A stretch of DNA of 63,692 nt from assembly GCA_035540975.1 (NCBI GenBank), contig DATLFN010000012.1, forward strand, positions 1 to 63,692, read 5' to 3'. The notes under the pieces are model-generated. The model saw only the letters and a program-made list of their open reading frames with translations, was not told the DNA's origin and ran no database searches. Numbering within the stretch: position 1 is the stretch's first letter; every line of letters starts with the position of its first letter. Below are positions 54,719 to 63,558 of this stretch, one piece after another. Made by a program: the position numbers and the translations under genes. This stretch comes from Acidimicrobiales bacterium. Its GTDB lineage: Bacteria > Actinomycetota > Acidimicrobiia > Acidimicrobiales > GCA-2861595.

Positions 54719-54937
54719 ATGTCGAGTCGTGACGCCCTCGTGCTGCGGGCCTTCGCTGGCTGGACGGTGTTCGTGTGGGGCAACCGGATATGGAACATCC
54801 TCCGGGACGGCGAGCACGGCGCCGCCTTCAAGGTCGTCCACCTCGCGCTGGCGCTCGTGTCCGTGGCCTTCGCCGTGGCGGCGTGGTCGATCGTCACCAG
54901 GAACCGCAGGCGCGACCGCGTCGACATCGGCTCGTAG
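54719..54937 (+). CDS. small membrane protein, SCO4848-like
   Basis: A 72-residue protein from ATG 54719. There are two hydrophobic segments, ALVLRAFAGWTVFVWGNRIW and VVHLALALVSVAFAVAAWSI, followed by a basic tail. It resembles the SCO4848 family of small actinobacterial membrane proteins in size and topology. Function unknown. Confidence 0.6.
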   Translation: MSSRDALVLRAFAGWTVFVWGNRIWNILRDGEHGAAFKVVHLALALVSVAFAVAAWSIVTRNRRRDRVDIGS

Positions 54938-54978
54938 GGACCATCACGAGTGCCGGCTTCGCCAGTGGCGACCGGTTC

Positions 54979-55524
54979 GTGGTGGGGTGCTGGGAGCGCT
55001 CGCCCATCGGCCCCTTCGCCGACGTCATGTGGGCGACGCCCGACGGCCAGCGGCGGCTGCTCGTGCCGAGCGGCGGGGCGGGGGCGTTCGTGTCGGCCGT
55101 CTACACCTTCGACCGGGTCGACGTGGTGCCCTTGGTGGCGGCGCTGGCGGGCGCCGAGCTCGACGTCACGGCCGGTGACGTCCGGCTCCACGTCACCGGT
55201 GGCCGGGGGTGGCGCATCCCGTTCGCCCCGCTGCGCACGCCGGCGGTGACCCGTTGGGTGGAGGCACCGGTGGCGCACGCCCTGGTCCGGGTGCAGACCT
55301 ACGGCACCAGCCCGACGGGCGTGCGGGAGTGGTACCGGGCCGACGAGTACCGCCCCGTGGCGGCGGCCCGGGCGACGGTGGCGGGCCGCGACCTGGGCCC
55401 GCTGCGCCCGAGGTGGAAGGCGGCCGCCTTCGGGTTCAGCGAGCCGCCGAGGCGGGCCGCCATGGTGCGGGTCCGACCGATGCTGGCCGACCCGAGCGGC
55501 CGGCTCGACGCGGTGCTCCCGTAG
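54979..55524 (+). CDS. hypothetical actinobacterial protein (start uncertain)
   Basis: The frame to the stop at 55524 is clearly coding (VVGCWERSPIGPFADVMWAT, DFVSAV-like AFVSAVYTFDRVDVVPLVAA, VEAPVAHALVRVQTYGTSPT, REWYRADEYRPVA, LGPLRPRWKAAAFGFSEPP). I recall such proteins only as uncharacterised in actinomycetes. The start is not clear: the coding pattern seems to begin near 54946 (TSAGFASGDRF), where no ATG, GTG or TTG exists; GTG 54979 or 54982 are the first standard codons and have no ribosome site. A non-standard start or a sequence error just after the upstream stop is possible. Confidence 0.55.
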   Translation: MVGCWERSPIGPFADVMWATPDGQRRLLVPSGGAGAFVSAVYTFDRVDVVPLVAALAGAELDVTAGDVRLHVTGGRGWRIPFAPLRTPAVTRWVEAPVAHALVRVQTYGTSPTGVREWYRADEYRPVAAARATVAGRDLGPLRPRWKAAAFGFSEPPRRAAMVRVRPMLADPSGRLDAVLP

Positions 55525-55548
55525 CCTTCCGAGGGAGGCGAGGGCCGC

Positions 55549-58500
55549 TTGGAGCACACCACCGCACCACCCGAGGACGCCACCCCACCGGCCGGCGGCT
55601 GGGCCCGCCGGCTGTGGCCCTACCTGCGGGCGCACCGCCGCGACGTCGTCCTGTGCTTCGGCGCCGCCTTCGTCGGCCTCACCGTCGCCGCCCTGATCCC
55701 CCTGGCCCAGAAGGTCGTCGTCGATGACGTGGTCCTCGACCGGCGCCGGCCCCTCGGACTGTGGTTGGGCGTGCTGGTGGGCGCCGGTGTCGTCCGGTTC
55801 GGGGCGGCGCACGTCCGCCGCTACGTGGGCGGCCGGCTGGCCCTGCTCGTCCAGCACGACCTGCGCAACGACATCTTCGCCCGCCTCCAGCGCCTCGACT
55901 TCGCCCGCCACGACGAGGCGCACACCGGCCAGCTGGTGTCCCGGGCCGGCTCGGACGTGATGTTGGTGCAGACCCTCTTGAACTTCCTGCCCCTGATGGC
56001 CGGCAACGTGGTGATGCTGGTGGTGTCGCTCGCCGTCATGACGGTGCTGTCACCGCTGTTGACCGTGGTCGCGCTGGTCGCCGTCCCCCTCCTGCTCGTC
56101 TTGGCCGCCCGCCTGCGCACCACGGTGTTCCCCGCCGCCTGGGACGCGTCCCAGCGGGCGGCCGAGGTCGCCGGCGTGGTGGAGGAGGCGGTCAGCGGCG
56201 TCCGGGTGGTGAAGGCGTTCGGGCAGGAGAGCCGCGAGCTGGAGCGCCTCACCCGCGCCGGTGAGGACCTGTTCGCCTCGCGCATGCGCGCCGCCCGCAT
56301 CGAGGCCCGCTACGCCGCCACCTTCCAGCTGGTGCCGGCCCTCTCCCAGGTGGCGGTCCTGGCCCTCGGCGGGTGGCTGGCGCTGCACGGGCGCATCAGC
56401 GTCGGCACCTTCCTCGCCTTCTCGTCGTACCTCGTCCAGCTGGTCGGGCCCGTGCGCATGCTGTCGGCCCTGCTGGTGGTGGGCCAGCAGGCGCGGGCGG
56501 GCACCGAGCGCATCTTCGAGGTGCTCGACTCCAACCCGGGCGTGGCCGAGCGGCCCGGCGCCGTTACCCTCCCGCCGCTGCAGGGCGAGGTGGCCTTCGA
56601 GGGGGTGAGCTTCGGGTACCTGCGCTCCGAGCCCGTCCTGGCCGGCTTCGACCTGTCCGTCCGGCCCGGGGAGACGGTGGCCCTGGTGGGGACGTCGGGG
56701 TCGGGCAAGTCGACCGTCGCCATGCTGCTGCAGCGCTTCTACGACGTGCACGCCGGGGTGGTCCGCGTCGACGGGACGGACGTGCGGGACGCCACCTTCG
56801 AGTCACTGCGCCGCCAGGTCGGCGTGGTGTTCGAGGAGACGTTCCTGTTCTCCGACACCGTCCGGGCCAACATCGCCTACGGGCGGCCCGACGCCACCGA
56901 CGACGAGGTGGTGGCCGCCGCCCGGGCGGCGGAGGCGCACGACTTCGTGGCCGCCCTCCCCGACGGGTACGACACCGTCCTCGGCGACCGGGGGCTGACC
57001 CTGTCGGGCGGCCAGCGCCAGCGCGTCGCCCTCGCCCGGGCCCTGCTCACCGACCCCCGGGTCCTCGTGCTCGACGACGCCACCTCGGCCGTCGACTCAC
57101 GGGTGGAGGCCGAGATCCACGCCACCCTGCGCCGGATCCTGCGCGGGCGGACGACGTTGCTGGTCGCCCACCGGCGCTCCACGCTCCATCTGGCCGACCG
57201 CATCGCGGTCGTCGACGGCGGCGCCGTGGTGGACGTCGGGACCGACGCCGAGCTGCTGGCCCGCTGCCCGCTCTACCGGCGTCTGCTGGCCGGGCCCGGG
57301 GACACCGTCGAGGGCGACGAGGCACCCGGCCCGCCGAACGGAGCGGAGGCGGAGGCCGACCTGGCCCGGGCCGGCGCCGCCGGCGAGGGCGACGACGGCG
57401 GGGTCACGGCCGCCCTGTGGCGGCCGGCGGCCGGCACCGCCGGAGAGGCGCCGCGCCCCCGGGTGACGTCGGCACCCACGGGCGGGGCGGTCGGCCCGGC
57501 CGGTCACGGCTCGCTCCTGAGCGGCCCCGGTGCGTCCGACTTCCTGGCCCGCATGGGCACCACGCAGGAGCTCGTGGAAGCGGTCGAGGCCCTTCCGCCG
57601 GCCACCGACCGGCCGTCGCCCCGGGCCCGGGAGCTGGTGGCGGAGGCCGGAGCGCCCGGCGACACCCGCTTCGGGCTCCGCCGCGTCGTCGCGCCCTACC
57701 GCGGCCCGCTCGCCGTCGGGCTGCTCCTGGTGGCGCTCGACACCCTGGCCGCGCTGGCGGGACCGGCGCTCGTGCGGCGGGGGCTGGACGCCGGCGTGGT
57801 CGCCGGTTCCGAGCGGGCGCTGTGGGCGGCCAGCATCGCCTTCCTGGCCGTCGCCCTGGCCAACTGGGCCAACGTCTACACCCAGCAGCGGTACACCCGG
57901 CGCACGGCCGAGGAGCTGCTGTTCGGGCTGCGGGTGCGCATCTTCGCCCATCTCCAGTCCCTCGGCCTGGACTTCTACGACCGGGAGATGCCGGGGCGGA
58001 TCATGACCCGGATGACCACCGACGTGGAGAGCCTCTCCACCCTGCTCCAGAACGGGCTGCTGAACGCGGTGGTGAGCCTCCTCAGCTTCGGCGGCGTGGC
58101 CGTCGCCCTGGTGGTGATGGACGTGCGCCTGTCGCTCGCCACCATGGCCGTGCTGGTGCCGCTGACGGCCGCCACCGTGTGGTTCCGGCGCACGTCGGCG
58201 GCCGCCTACGACACCGCCCGCGAGCGGATCGCAACCGTCAACGCCACCCTCCAGGAGAACCTGTCGGGGGTCCGGGTGGCCCAGGCGTACGGGCGCGAGG
58301 GGCGCAACATCGGCGAGTTCCGGCGGATCAGCGGGGAGTACGTCAGCGCCCGGCTCGGCGCCCAGCGGCTGGTGGCGACCTACTTCCCGCTGGTGGAGCT
58401 GCTGGCCGAGGTGGCGGCCGTGGTGGTCCTCGGCGTGGGCGCCGGGCGGGTACGGGCGGGCACGCTCACCCCGGGCGAGCTGGTCGCCTTCCTGCTGTAC

Positions 58501-59394
58501 CTCAACCAGCTCTTCTCGCCCGTCCAGCAGCTGTCGCACGTGTTCGACAGCTACCAGCAGGCCCGGGCGTCGATGCGGCAGGTGGCGGCCCTGCTCGCCA
58601 CCCCGACGTCCACGCCCCGCCCGGCCTCGCCCGTCCCCGTCGGCCGGCTGGCGGGCGAGGTGCGGTTCGAGGGGGTGCGCTTCCGGTACCCGACGGCCAC
58701 CGGGGACGCCCTCGCCGGTGTCGACCTGTCGGTGCGGGCGGGCGAGCGGGTGGCCCTGGTGGGGGAGACGGGCGCCGGCAAGTCCACCCTGGTGAAGCTG
58801 CTGGCGCGCTTCTACGACCCCACCGAGGGCTCCGTCACGGTGGACGGGGTCGACCTGCGGGAGATCGACCTGGACGCCTACCGCCGCCAGCTCGGCTACG
58901 TCCCCCAGGAGGTGTTCCTGTTCTCGGGGACGGTGCGGGACAACATCGCCTACGGGCGCCGGGACGTCACCGAGGCCGAGGTGGAGGCGGCGGCCCGGGC
59001 GGTCGGCGCCCACGAGCTGATCGCCCGCCTCCCCGGCGGGTACCTCCACCCCATCACCGAGCGGGGCCGGTCCCTGTCGGCCGGGCAGCGCCAGCTCCTG
59101 GCCCTGGCCCGCGCCCACCTCGTCGACCCGGCCGTGCTGCTCCTGGACGAGGCGACGTCGAACCTCGACCTGGTGACCGAGGCGCGGGTCGCCCGGGCCA
59201 TGCAGGCGGTCGCCCACGGCCGCACGACGATCCTGGTCGCCCACCGGCTGCCGACCGCCGCGGTGGCGGACCGGGTCGTGGTGGTGGACGCGGGCCGGGT
59301 GGTGGAGGAGGGCACCCACGCCGAGCTGCTGGGCCGGGGCGGCCACTACGCCCGCCTGTGGCGGGCCTTCCAGGTGGAACCGCAGGCCGTCTAG
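55549..59394 (+). CDS. fused double ABC exporter (TMD-NBD-TMD-NBD) with one degenerate ATP site
   Basis: A 1281-residue protein from TTG 55549 behind GGAGGCGAGGG. Two complete exporters are joined by a linker of about 110 low-complexity residues (590-700). In the first ATPase domain Walker A is GTSGSGKST (residue ~382), the signature is LSGGQRQRV and Walker B is LVLDDATSAVDS, with Asp in place of the catalytic Glu. The second has GETGAGKST (residue ~1072), LSAGQRQLL and LLLDEATSNLDL with the Glu. The switch His are both present (VAHRRST, VAHRLPT). Exporters with one such degenerate site are heterodimers elsewhere (TM287/288, LmrCD); here both halves are one protein. Substrate unknown. Confidence 0.88.
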   Translation: MEHTTAPPEDATPPAGGWARRLWPYLRAHRRDVVLCFGAAFVGLTVAALIPLAQKVVVDDVVLDRRRPLGLWLGVLVGAGVVRFGAAHVRRYVGGRLALLVQHDLRNDIFARLQRLDFARHDEAHTGQLVSRAGSDVMLVQTLLNFLPLMAGNVVMLVVSLAVMTVLSPLLTVVALVAVPLLLVLAARLRTTVFPAAWDASQRAAEVAGVVEEAVSGVRVVKAFGQESRELERLTRAGEDLFASRMRAARIEARYAATFQLVPALSQVAVLALGGWLALHGRISVGTFLAFSSYLVQLVGPVRMLSALLVVGQQARAGTERIFEVLDSNPGVAERPGAVTLPPLQGEVAFEGVSFGYLRSEPVLAGFDLSVRPGETVALVGTSGSGKSTVAMLLQRFYDVHAGVVRVDGTDVRDATFESLRRQVGVVFEETFLFSDTVRANIAYGRPDATDDEVVAAARAAEAHDFVAALPDGYDTVLGDRGLTLSGGQRQRVALARALLTDPRVLVLDDATSAVDSRVEAEIHATLRRILRGRTTLLVAHRRSTLHLADRIAVVDGGAVVDVGTDAELLARCPLYRRLLAGPGDTVEGDEAPGPPNGAEAEADLARAGAAGEGDDGGVTAALWRPAAGTAGEAPRPRVTSAPTGGAVGPAGHGSLLSGPGASDFLARMGTTQELVEAVEALPPATDRPSPRARELVAEAGAPGDTRFGLRRVVAPYRGPLAVGLLLVALDTLAALAGPALVRRGLDAGVVAGSERALWAASIAFLAVALANWANVYTQQRYTRRTAEELLFGLRVRIFAHLQSLGLDFYDREMPGRIMTRMTTDVESLSTLLQNGLLNAVVSLLSFGGVAVALVVMDVRLSLATMAVLVPLTAATVWFRRTSAAAYDTARERIATVNATLQENLSGVRVAQAYGREGRNIGEFRRISGEYVSARLGAQRLVATYFPLVELLAEVAAVVVLGVGAGRVRAGTLTPGELVAFLLYLNQLFSPVQQLSHVFDSYQQARASMRQVAALLATPTSTPRPASPVPVGRLAGEVRFEGVRFRYPTATGDALAGVDLSVRAGERVALVGETGAGKSTLVKLLARFYDPTEGSVTVDGVDLREIDLDAYRRQLGYVPQEVFLFSGTVRDNIAYGRRDVTEAEVEAAARAVGAHELIARLPGGYLHPITERGRSLSAGQRQLLALARAHLVDPAVLLLDEATSNLDLVTEARVARAMQAVAHGRTTILVAHRLPTAAVADRVVVVDAGRVVEEGTHAELLGRGGHYARLWRAFQVEPQAV

Positions 59395-59513
59395 AGGAAC
59401 CGACGAATCCGGGGCGGCTCTGGCGATTGGGGGGTGCGCGGGCTCGGGAGAAATGGGAGGCTTTTTGGCGATCCGTACCGCGCCGGTGGAGCGGGGAAGA
59501 CGAGGAGGTGCCG

Positions 59514-61439
59514 ATGCGGACGAAGGCGCTGTTGGGGACCGGGCTGGCCCTGGCCCTCGTGGTGTTGGGCTCGCCGACCACGGCGTCGGCCCACCCACAG
59601 CAGCACGGGCCGACCGACGGCCACCTGACGGGGACCGGGGACTACGGGAAGATCGAGCTCGTCGGCCAGGTGGAGGTCACCGAGACGGAGGGCCTGGTGG
59701 CCGACGTCGCGGCCTTCGGGGACTACGCCTACCTCGCCAACTGGGGCGAGCCCGACTGCGCCGGCCCCGAGAAGGGCGGCGTCAACTCGCCCGACGCCGG
59801 CGCCTGGGTCATCGACATCTCCGACCCGTCCAACCCGCGGGAGGTCAACTTCATCCCCATGCCCCAGGACACCCGTCCCGGCGAGGGGATGCAGGTGCTG
59901 CACATCGAGACCGCCAAGTTCACCGGCGACGTGCTGGTCATGAACGCCGAGGCGTGCGGCAAGAACTACAAGGGCGGGTTCATGCTGTACGACGTCACCA
60001 ACCCGCTGAAGCCGGTGAAGCTGGCCGAGGGCTGGGGCGAGCGCACCAAGTCCGACACCCACCAGACCCACAGCGCCTTCGTGTGGCAGCCGCCGGGGTC
60101 GTCCAGCGCCTACCTCGTGCTCCAGGACGAGGAGGACCTCGCGGACGTCGACATCTTCGACATCACCAACCCCCGGCGCCCGCGGCTCATCAGCGAGCTG
60201 AACCTCAACACCTTCAACGTCGCCCAGCCCGAGCTCAACCTGGCCGATTCGTTCCTGCACGACATGACGGTCAAGTGCATGACCACCGGCACCTATGCCG
60301 GCAGGTGCATCATGATCGCCTCGTACTGGGACGGTGGGTACGTCCTGCTGGACGTCACCGACCCGGCCAACCCCATCTTCCTCTACGACACCGACTTCGC
60401 GGCGATCGACCCGGAGTTGCTGGAGCAGACGGGCACCGCCCTCACCCCGGAGGGCAACGCCCACCAGGCCGAGTTCACCGCCGACAACCGGTTCTTCATC
60501 GGGACCGACGAGGACTTCGCTCCGTACCGCTACCGCATCAGCACCGACGACGGGGGCCTCTACGACGCCAGCGAGTTCTCCTGGACGGTCCCCATCCAGG
60601 ACGCAACAGAGATCAGCGGGCCGACGGTGTTCGGCGGCTACGCCTGCCCCGCCGACCGGGCCTCGATCCCCTCGGCCGACACCTTGGACCTGGCTCCCGA
60701 CGAGGAGGCGATCCTGGTGGTCCAGCGGGGCCCGGCGGGTGACCCCAGCGCCTCCGGCGCGGCGTGCTTCTTCTCCGAGAAGGTGGAGACAGGGCAGCTC
60801 CTCGGCTACGACCTGGTGATCGTGGCCAACCATCACACGGGCGCGCTCGGCGGCCTCGGGCCGGACGCCTACTTCTGCGGCGCCATGGGCCACGAGTTCG
60901 ACGTCCAGATCTCGGCGCTCTGCGTCGGTCACCGCGCCATGCACGAGCTGTTCGACGACCCGAACGCGGCCGACAACTTCACATATCCGGAGTCGTACCC
61001 CACGGTCGGCACCGTCGGCGACACGTTGACGCTCACCAGCGCCTTCGACGGCTGGGGCTACGTCCACCTGTTCGACGCTGCCACCGGCGACGACCTCGAC
61101 ACGTTCGCCATCCCCGAGGCCATGGACCCGGCGTTCGCCACCGGGTTCGGCGACCTGACGGTCCACGAGGTGGCCACCGACCCCACCGACCCGAGCCTGG
61201 CCTACCTGTCGTACTACGCGGGCGGCCTGGTGGCGGTCCAGATCCAATGCTCGAACCCGGCCGACAACGCCACCTGCGAGCTGGTCGAGGTGGGCGGCTA
61301 CCTCGACCCGGAGGGCAACAACTTCTGGGGCGTGGAGGTGATCCCCAACCCGGCCGACGACCCGAACGTGACGGGCGACGAGGTGCTCATCCTGGCCAGC
61401 GACCGGGACTACGGGCTGTTCATCTTCCGGGACCCGTGA
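59514..61439 (+). CDS. secreted LVIVD-repeat beta-propeller protein with PA domain
   Basis: A 641-residue protein from ATG 59514 with GAGGAGGTG before the start. A signal peptide (ALLGTGLALALVVLG, cut after TASA) leads into LVIVD-type repeats: GLVADVAAFGDYAYLANWGE, VIDISDPSNPREVNF, LYDVTNPLKPVKLAE, VDIFDITNPRRPRLI and LLDVTDPANPIFL. Between about residues 370 and 480 a protease-associated (PA) insert appears (ILVVQRGPAGD, CFFSEKVETGQLLGYDLVI, VIVANHHTG). Six cysteines suggest disulphides. The propeller should bind partners outside the cell; it is 119 bases after the exporter. Confidence 0.8.
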   Translation: MRTKALLGTGLALALVVLGSPTTASAHPQQHGPTDGHLTGTGDYGKIELVGQVEVTETEGLVADVAAFGDYAYLANWGEPDCAGPEKGGVNSPDAGAWVIDISDPSNPREVNFIPMPQDTRPGEGMQVLHIETAKFTGDVLVMNAEACGKNYKGGFMLYDVTNPLKPVKLAEGWGERTKSDTHQTHSAFVWQPPGSSSAYLVLQDEEDLADVDIFDITNPRRPRLISELNLNTFNVAQPELNLADSFLHDMTVKCMTTGTYAGRCIMIASYWDGGYVLLDVTDPANPIFLYDTDFAAIDPELLEQTGTALTPEGNAHQAEFTADNRFFIGTDEDFAPYRYRISTDDGGLYDASEFSWTVPIQDATEISGPTVFGGYACPADRASIPSADTLDLAPDEEAILVVQRGPAGDPSASGAACFFSEKVETGQLLGYDLVIVANHHTGALGGLGPDAYFCGAMGHEFDVQISALCVGHRAMHELFDDPNAADNFTYPESYPTVGTVGDTLTLTSAFDGWGYVHLFDAATGDDLDTFAIPEAMDPAFATGFGDLTVHEVATDPTDPSLAYLSYYAGGLVAVQIQCSNPADNATCELVEVGGYLDPEGNNFWGVEVIPNPADDPNVTGDEVLILASDRDYGLFIFRDP

Positions 61440-61464
61440 GCCGCCCCGCCCGACGGGAGCAATC

Positions 61465-61500
61465 GTGACGGAGGGGCCGGTCCGTCGGCCCCTCCGTCAC
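61465..61500. terminator. perfect bidirectional hairpin terminator
   Basis: Two arms of 15 bases (61465-61479 and 61486-61500) pair without a mismatch around a six-base loop. It lies between the ends of the convergent LVIVD and dihydrolase genes, and the stop codon of the latter (61497-61499) is inside its right arm. Confidence 0.85.
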
Positions 61501-62333
61501 GCCCGGTGGGAGGTGCGGAGGTCGACGTCGAGGGCGAGAGTGAGGCAGCGGCAGGCGCCGCCCGCCTTGAGGAACTCGCCCACGTCGTGCACCGCCACCT
61601 CGAACCCCCACGACTCCAGCGTGCGGCCGACGGCGGGCGGGCACGACGGCATGTGCACCACGTCGCCGACCACGACCGAGTTGGCGCAGAAGGCCAGCGC
61701 CTCGTGCTCCTCGAGGACCAGCGGCTCGGGCACCAGGGCCTCGACCACCTTGCAGCCGTAGCGGTCCCACCCGGTCGGGGCCACGATGGCCCGGCGGTCG
61801 TCGAGCGGGCAGAAGGTCAGGTCGAGGTGGTAGAGGCGGGGGTCGACCAGCTCGACCGACCGTACCGGTGCGCCGGTGAGCCGGGACAGGGCCGTGTGCG
61901 AGGCGGCGTCGGAGCGGGTGCGGTAGCCGGACAGGAGGACGCCGGCGAAGGGCAGGGCGTCGCCCGCCCCCTCGTGGGAGACGTCGGCGGGCAGCGGTGC
62001 GACCTCGTACCCGCGGGCCTCGAACCAGGCGACGTCGTGGGGCACCTCCTCCTGGCGCTCGGGGTGGCGGAACCGGGCGGGCACGTAACGAGAGCCGCTG
62101 ACCACGCCGGCGTTGGCGGTGAACACCAGGTCGGGCAGGCCCTCGACCGGCTCCATGAGCTCGACCACGGCGCCCGAGCCCCGCAGTGCGTCCACCAGCG
62201 CGGCCCACTGCACGCGGGCCCGCTCGGGGTCGACGGCCACCTCGACGCTCATCCACGTGTTGATCTCGTAGAGCACCCCGAAGTGCTCGGGCGGGCACAT
62301 CAGGTAGCGCCGCCCCCACGGGAGGCCCCTCAC
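61497..62333 (-). CDS. arginine dihydrolase / DDAH-type amidinotransferase-fold enzyme (ArgZ N-domain-like)
   Basis: A 278-residue protein from GTG 62333. Catalytic points are LPDLVFTANAG (Asp68, and Asn74 in the family TANAG), YHLDLTFCPLD (His169) and GGACRCLTLAL (Cys263). The TANAG and LTFCPLD segments fit the arginine-guanidine-removing enzyme of cyanobacteria (ArgZ/AgrE N-domain), which turns arginine into ornithine, two ammonia and CO2, more than dimethylarginine hydrolases. The gene just upstream codes for the second half of those proteins (ornithine cyclodeaminase), 10 bases away, so the two act in sequence. A dimethylarginine or arginine deiminase role cannot be excluded. Confidence 0.75.
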   Translation of the reverse strand: MRGLPWGRRYLMCPPEHFGVLYEINTWMSVEVAVDPERARVQWAALVDALRGSGAVVELMEPVEGLPDLVFTANAGVVSGSRYVPARFRHPERQEEVPHDVAWFEARGYEVAPLPADVSHEGAGDALPFAGVLLSGYRTRSDAASHTALSRLTGAPVRSVELVDPRLYHLDLTFCPLDDRRAIVAPTGWDRYGCKVVEALVPEPLVLEEHEALAFCANSVVVGDVVHMPSCPPAVGRTLESWGFEVAVHDVGEFLKAGGACRCLTLALDVDLRTSHRA

Positions 62334-62343
62334 GGCCCCGGTC

Positions 62344-63558
62344 TCACCCGCACAGCTCCTGGCAGAGGCCCTCGGCGAACAGCCCGACGTCGGTGACGAT
62401 CCCCAGGGCCTGGTGGCTGCCCCGGTCGGCCAGCTTGGTGACGACCGCCTGGTTGATGTCCACGCAGAAGGTCTCGACGCCCGACGGCAGGCAGTTGCCG
62501 GTGGCGATGGCGTGGAGTGTGGACGCCAGCATCAGGGCCACGCCGACCCCCGGGAGCAGGTAGCGCATGGCGTCGGCCGCCTCCACCACGTCGGCGTACA
62601 CGTCGGGCAGGGGACCGTCGTCGCGGATGGAGCCGCCCAGCACGAAGGGCACGCCCCGCTTCACGCACTCGTACATCACGCCGCCGTCCACGTACCCGGC
62701 ATCGACGGCCGCCGCGATCGACCCGTAGCGGCGGACCTCGTTGATGACCCGGAGGTGGTTGGCGTGGCCGCCCTCGGCGGCGATGCCGGCGTCCACCGAC
62801 ACGCCGAGCGAGGTGCCCATGACGTTGGTCTCGATGTCGTGGGCGGCGAAGCCGTTGCCGGCGAACAGGACGTCGATCCACCCGTCGCGGACCATGCGGG
62901 CCACGGACGGCGCCGCCCCGGTGTGGACGACGGCGGGCCCGCACACCGCCAGGATGCGGCTTCCCGCCTCGCGCTGCATGCGCATGCGCGCGGCGACGTC
63001 GGCGACCAGCAGGGCCTTGGGCTTCTCTGAGGACACCTCCGAGCTCATGAACTCGAACGGGCTGGCGCCCCGGGGCCGCGCCGGGGGCGTCACCCGGATG
63101 CCCTCGTGGCCGACCACGACGAGGTCGCCGACCCGCACCCGGTGCATGGGGACCGTCCGGGCCCGGCCGCCGGCCGTGACGACCAGCCCGCAGTCCATCT
63201 CCGGGTTCTCCACCTCGACCCACCGGCCCGCCACCCGGACCGCCGTCGGCAGGTTGGTCGTCGAGTAGAAGCCGGCCGGCAGCACCCCGTCCCGGTCGGC
63301 CGCCACCAGCTCGGCGTCCACCACGTGGGCCCGATTGGCGCCGTGCGCCTGGAGCTCGACGAGCACGGACGTGAGGGTGTCCTCGTCGTCGGCCACGACC
63401 TCCAGGCGGGCCCGGCTCTCGTCGTGGTTGGTGCGCCCGATGTGGACGTCCAGCACCCGGTAGTCGGCACCGGCGGCGAGGATCACGTCCATGACCTTGG
63501 CCAGCGTCAGCGAGTCGATGATGTGGCCCTCGACCTCGACGACCTCCGACACGGTCAT
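62344..63558 (-). CDS. ornithine cyclodeaminase-type protein of the LOR/SDH family (TIGR00300)
   Basis: A 404-residue protein from ATG 63558 with GAGGTG before it. It begins VEVEGHIIDSLTLAKVMDVI, has DVHIGRTNHDESRARLEVVA, then the NAD-domain ILAVCGPAVVHTGAAPSVAR, LFAGNGFAAHDIETNVMGTS and GVSVDAGIAAEGGHANHLRV, ending AIATGNCLPSGVETFCVDIN. These match the family known from the C-domain of cyanobacterial ArgZ/AgrE and from an archaeal ornithine cyclodeaminase. It should turn ornithine into proline and ammonia with NAD. First gene of the two-gene arginine unit. A 36-base longer frame (from 63594) has no ribosome site. Confidence 0.85.
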   Translation of the reverse strand: MTVSEVVEVEGHIIDSLTLAKVMDVILAAGADYRVLDVHIGRTNHDESRARLEVVADDEDTLTSVLVELQAHGANRAHVVDAELVAADRDGVLPAGFYSTTNLPTAVRVAGRWVEVENPEMDCGLVVTAGGRARTVPMHRVRVGDLVVVGHEGIRVTPPARPRGASPFEFMSSEVSSEKPKALLVADVAARMRMQREAGSRILAVCGPAVVHTGAAPSVARMVRDGWIDVLFAGNGFAAHDIETNVMGTSLGVSVDAGIAAEGGHANHLRVINEVRRYGSIAAAVDAGYVDGGVMYECVKRGVPFVLGGSIRDDGPLPDVYADVVEAADAMRYLLPGVGVALMLASTLHAIATGNCLPSGVETFCVDINQAVVTKLADRGSHQALGIVTDVGLFAEGLCQELCG

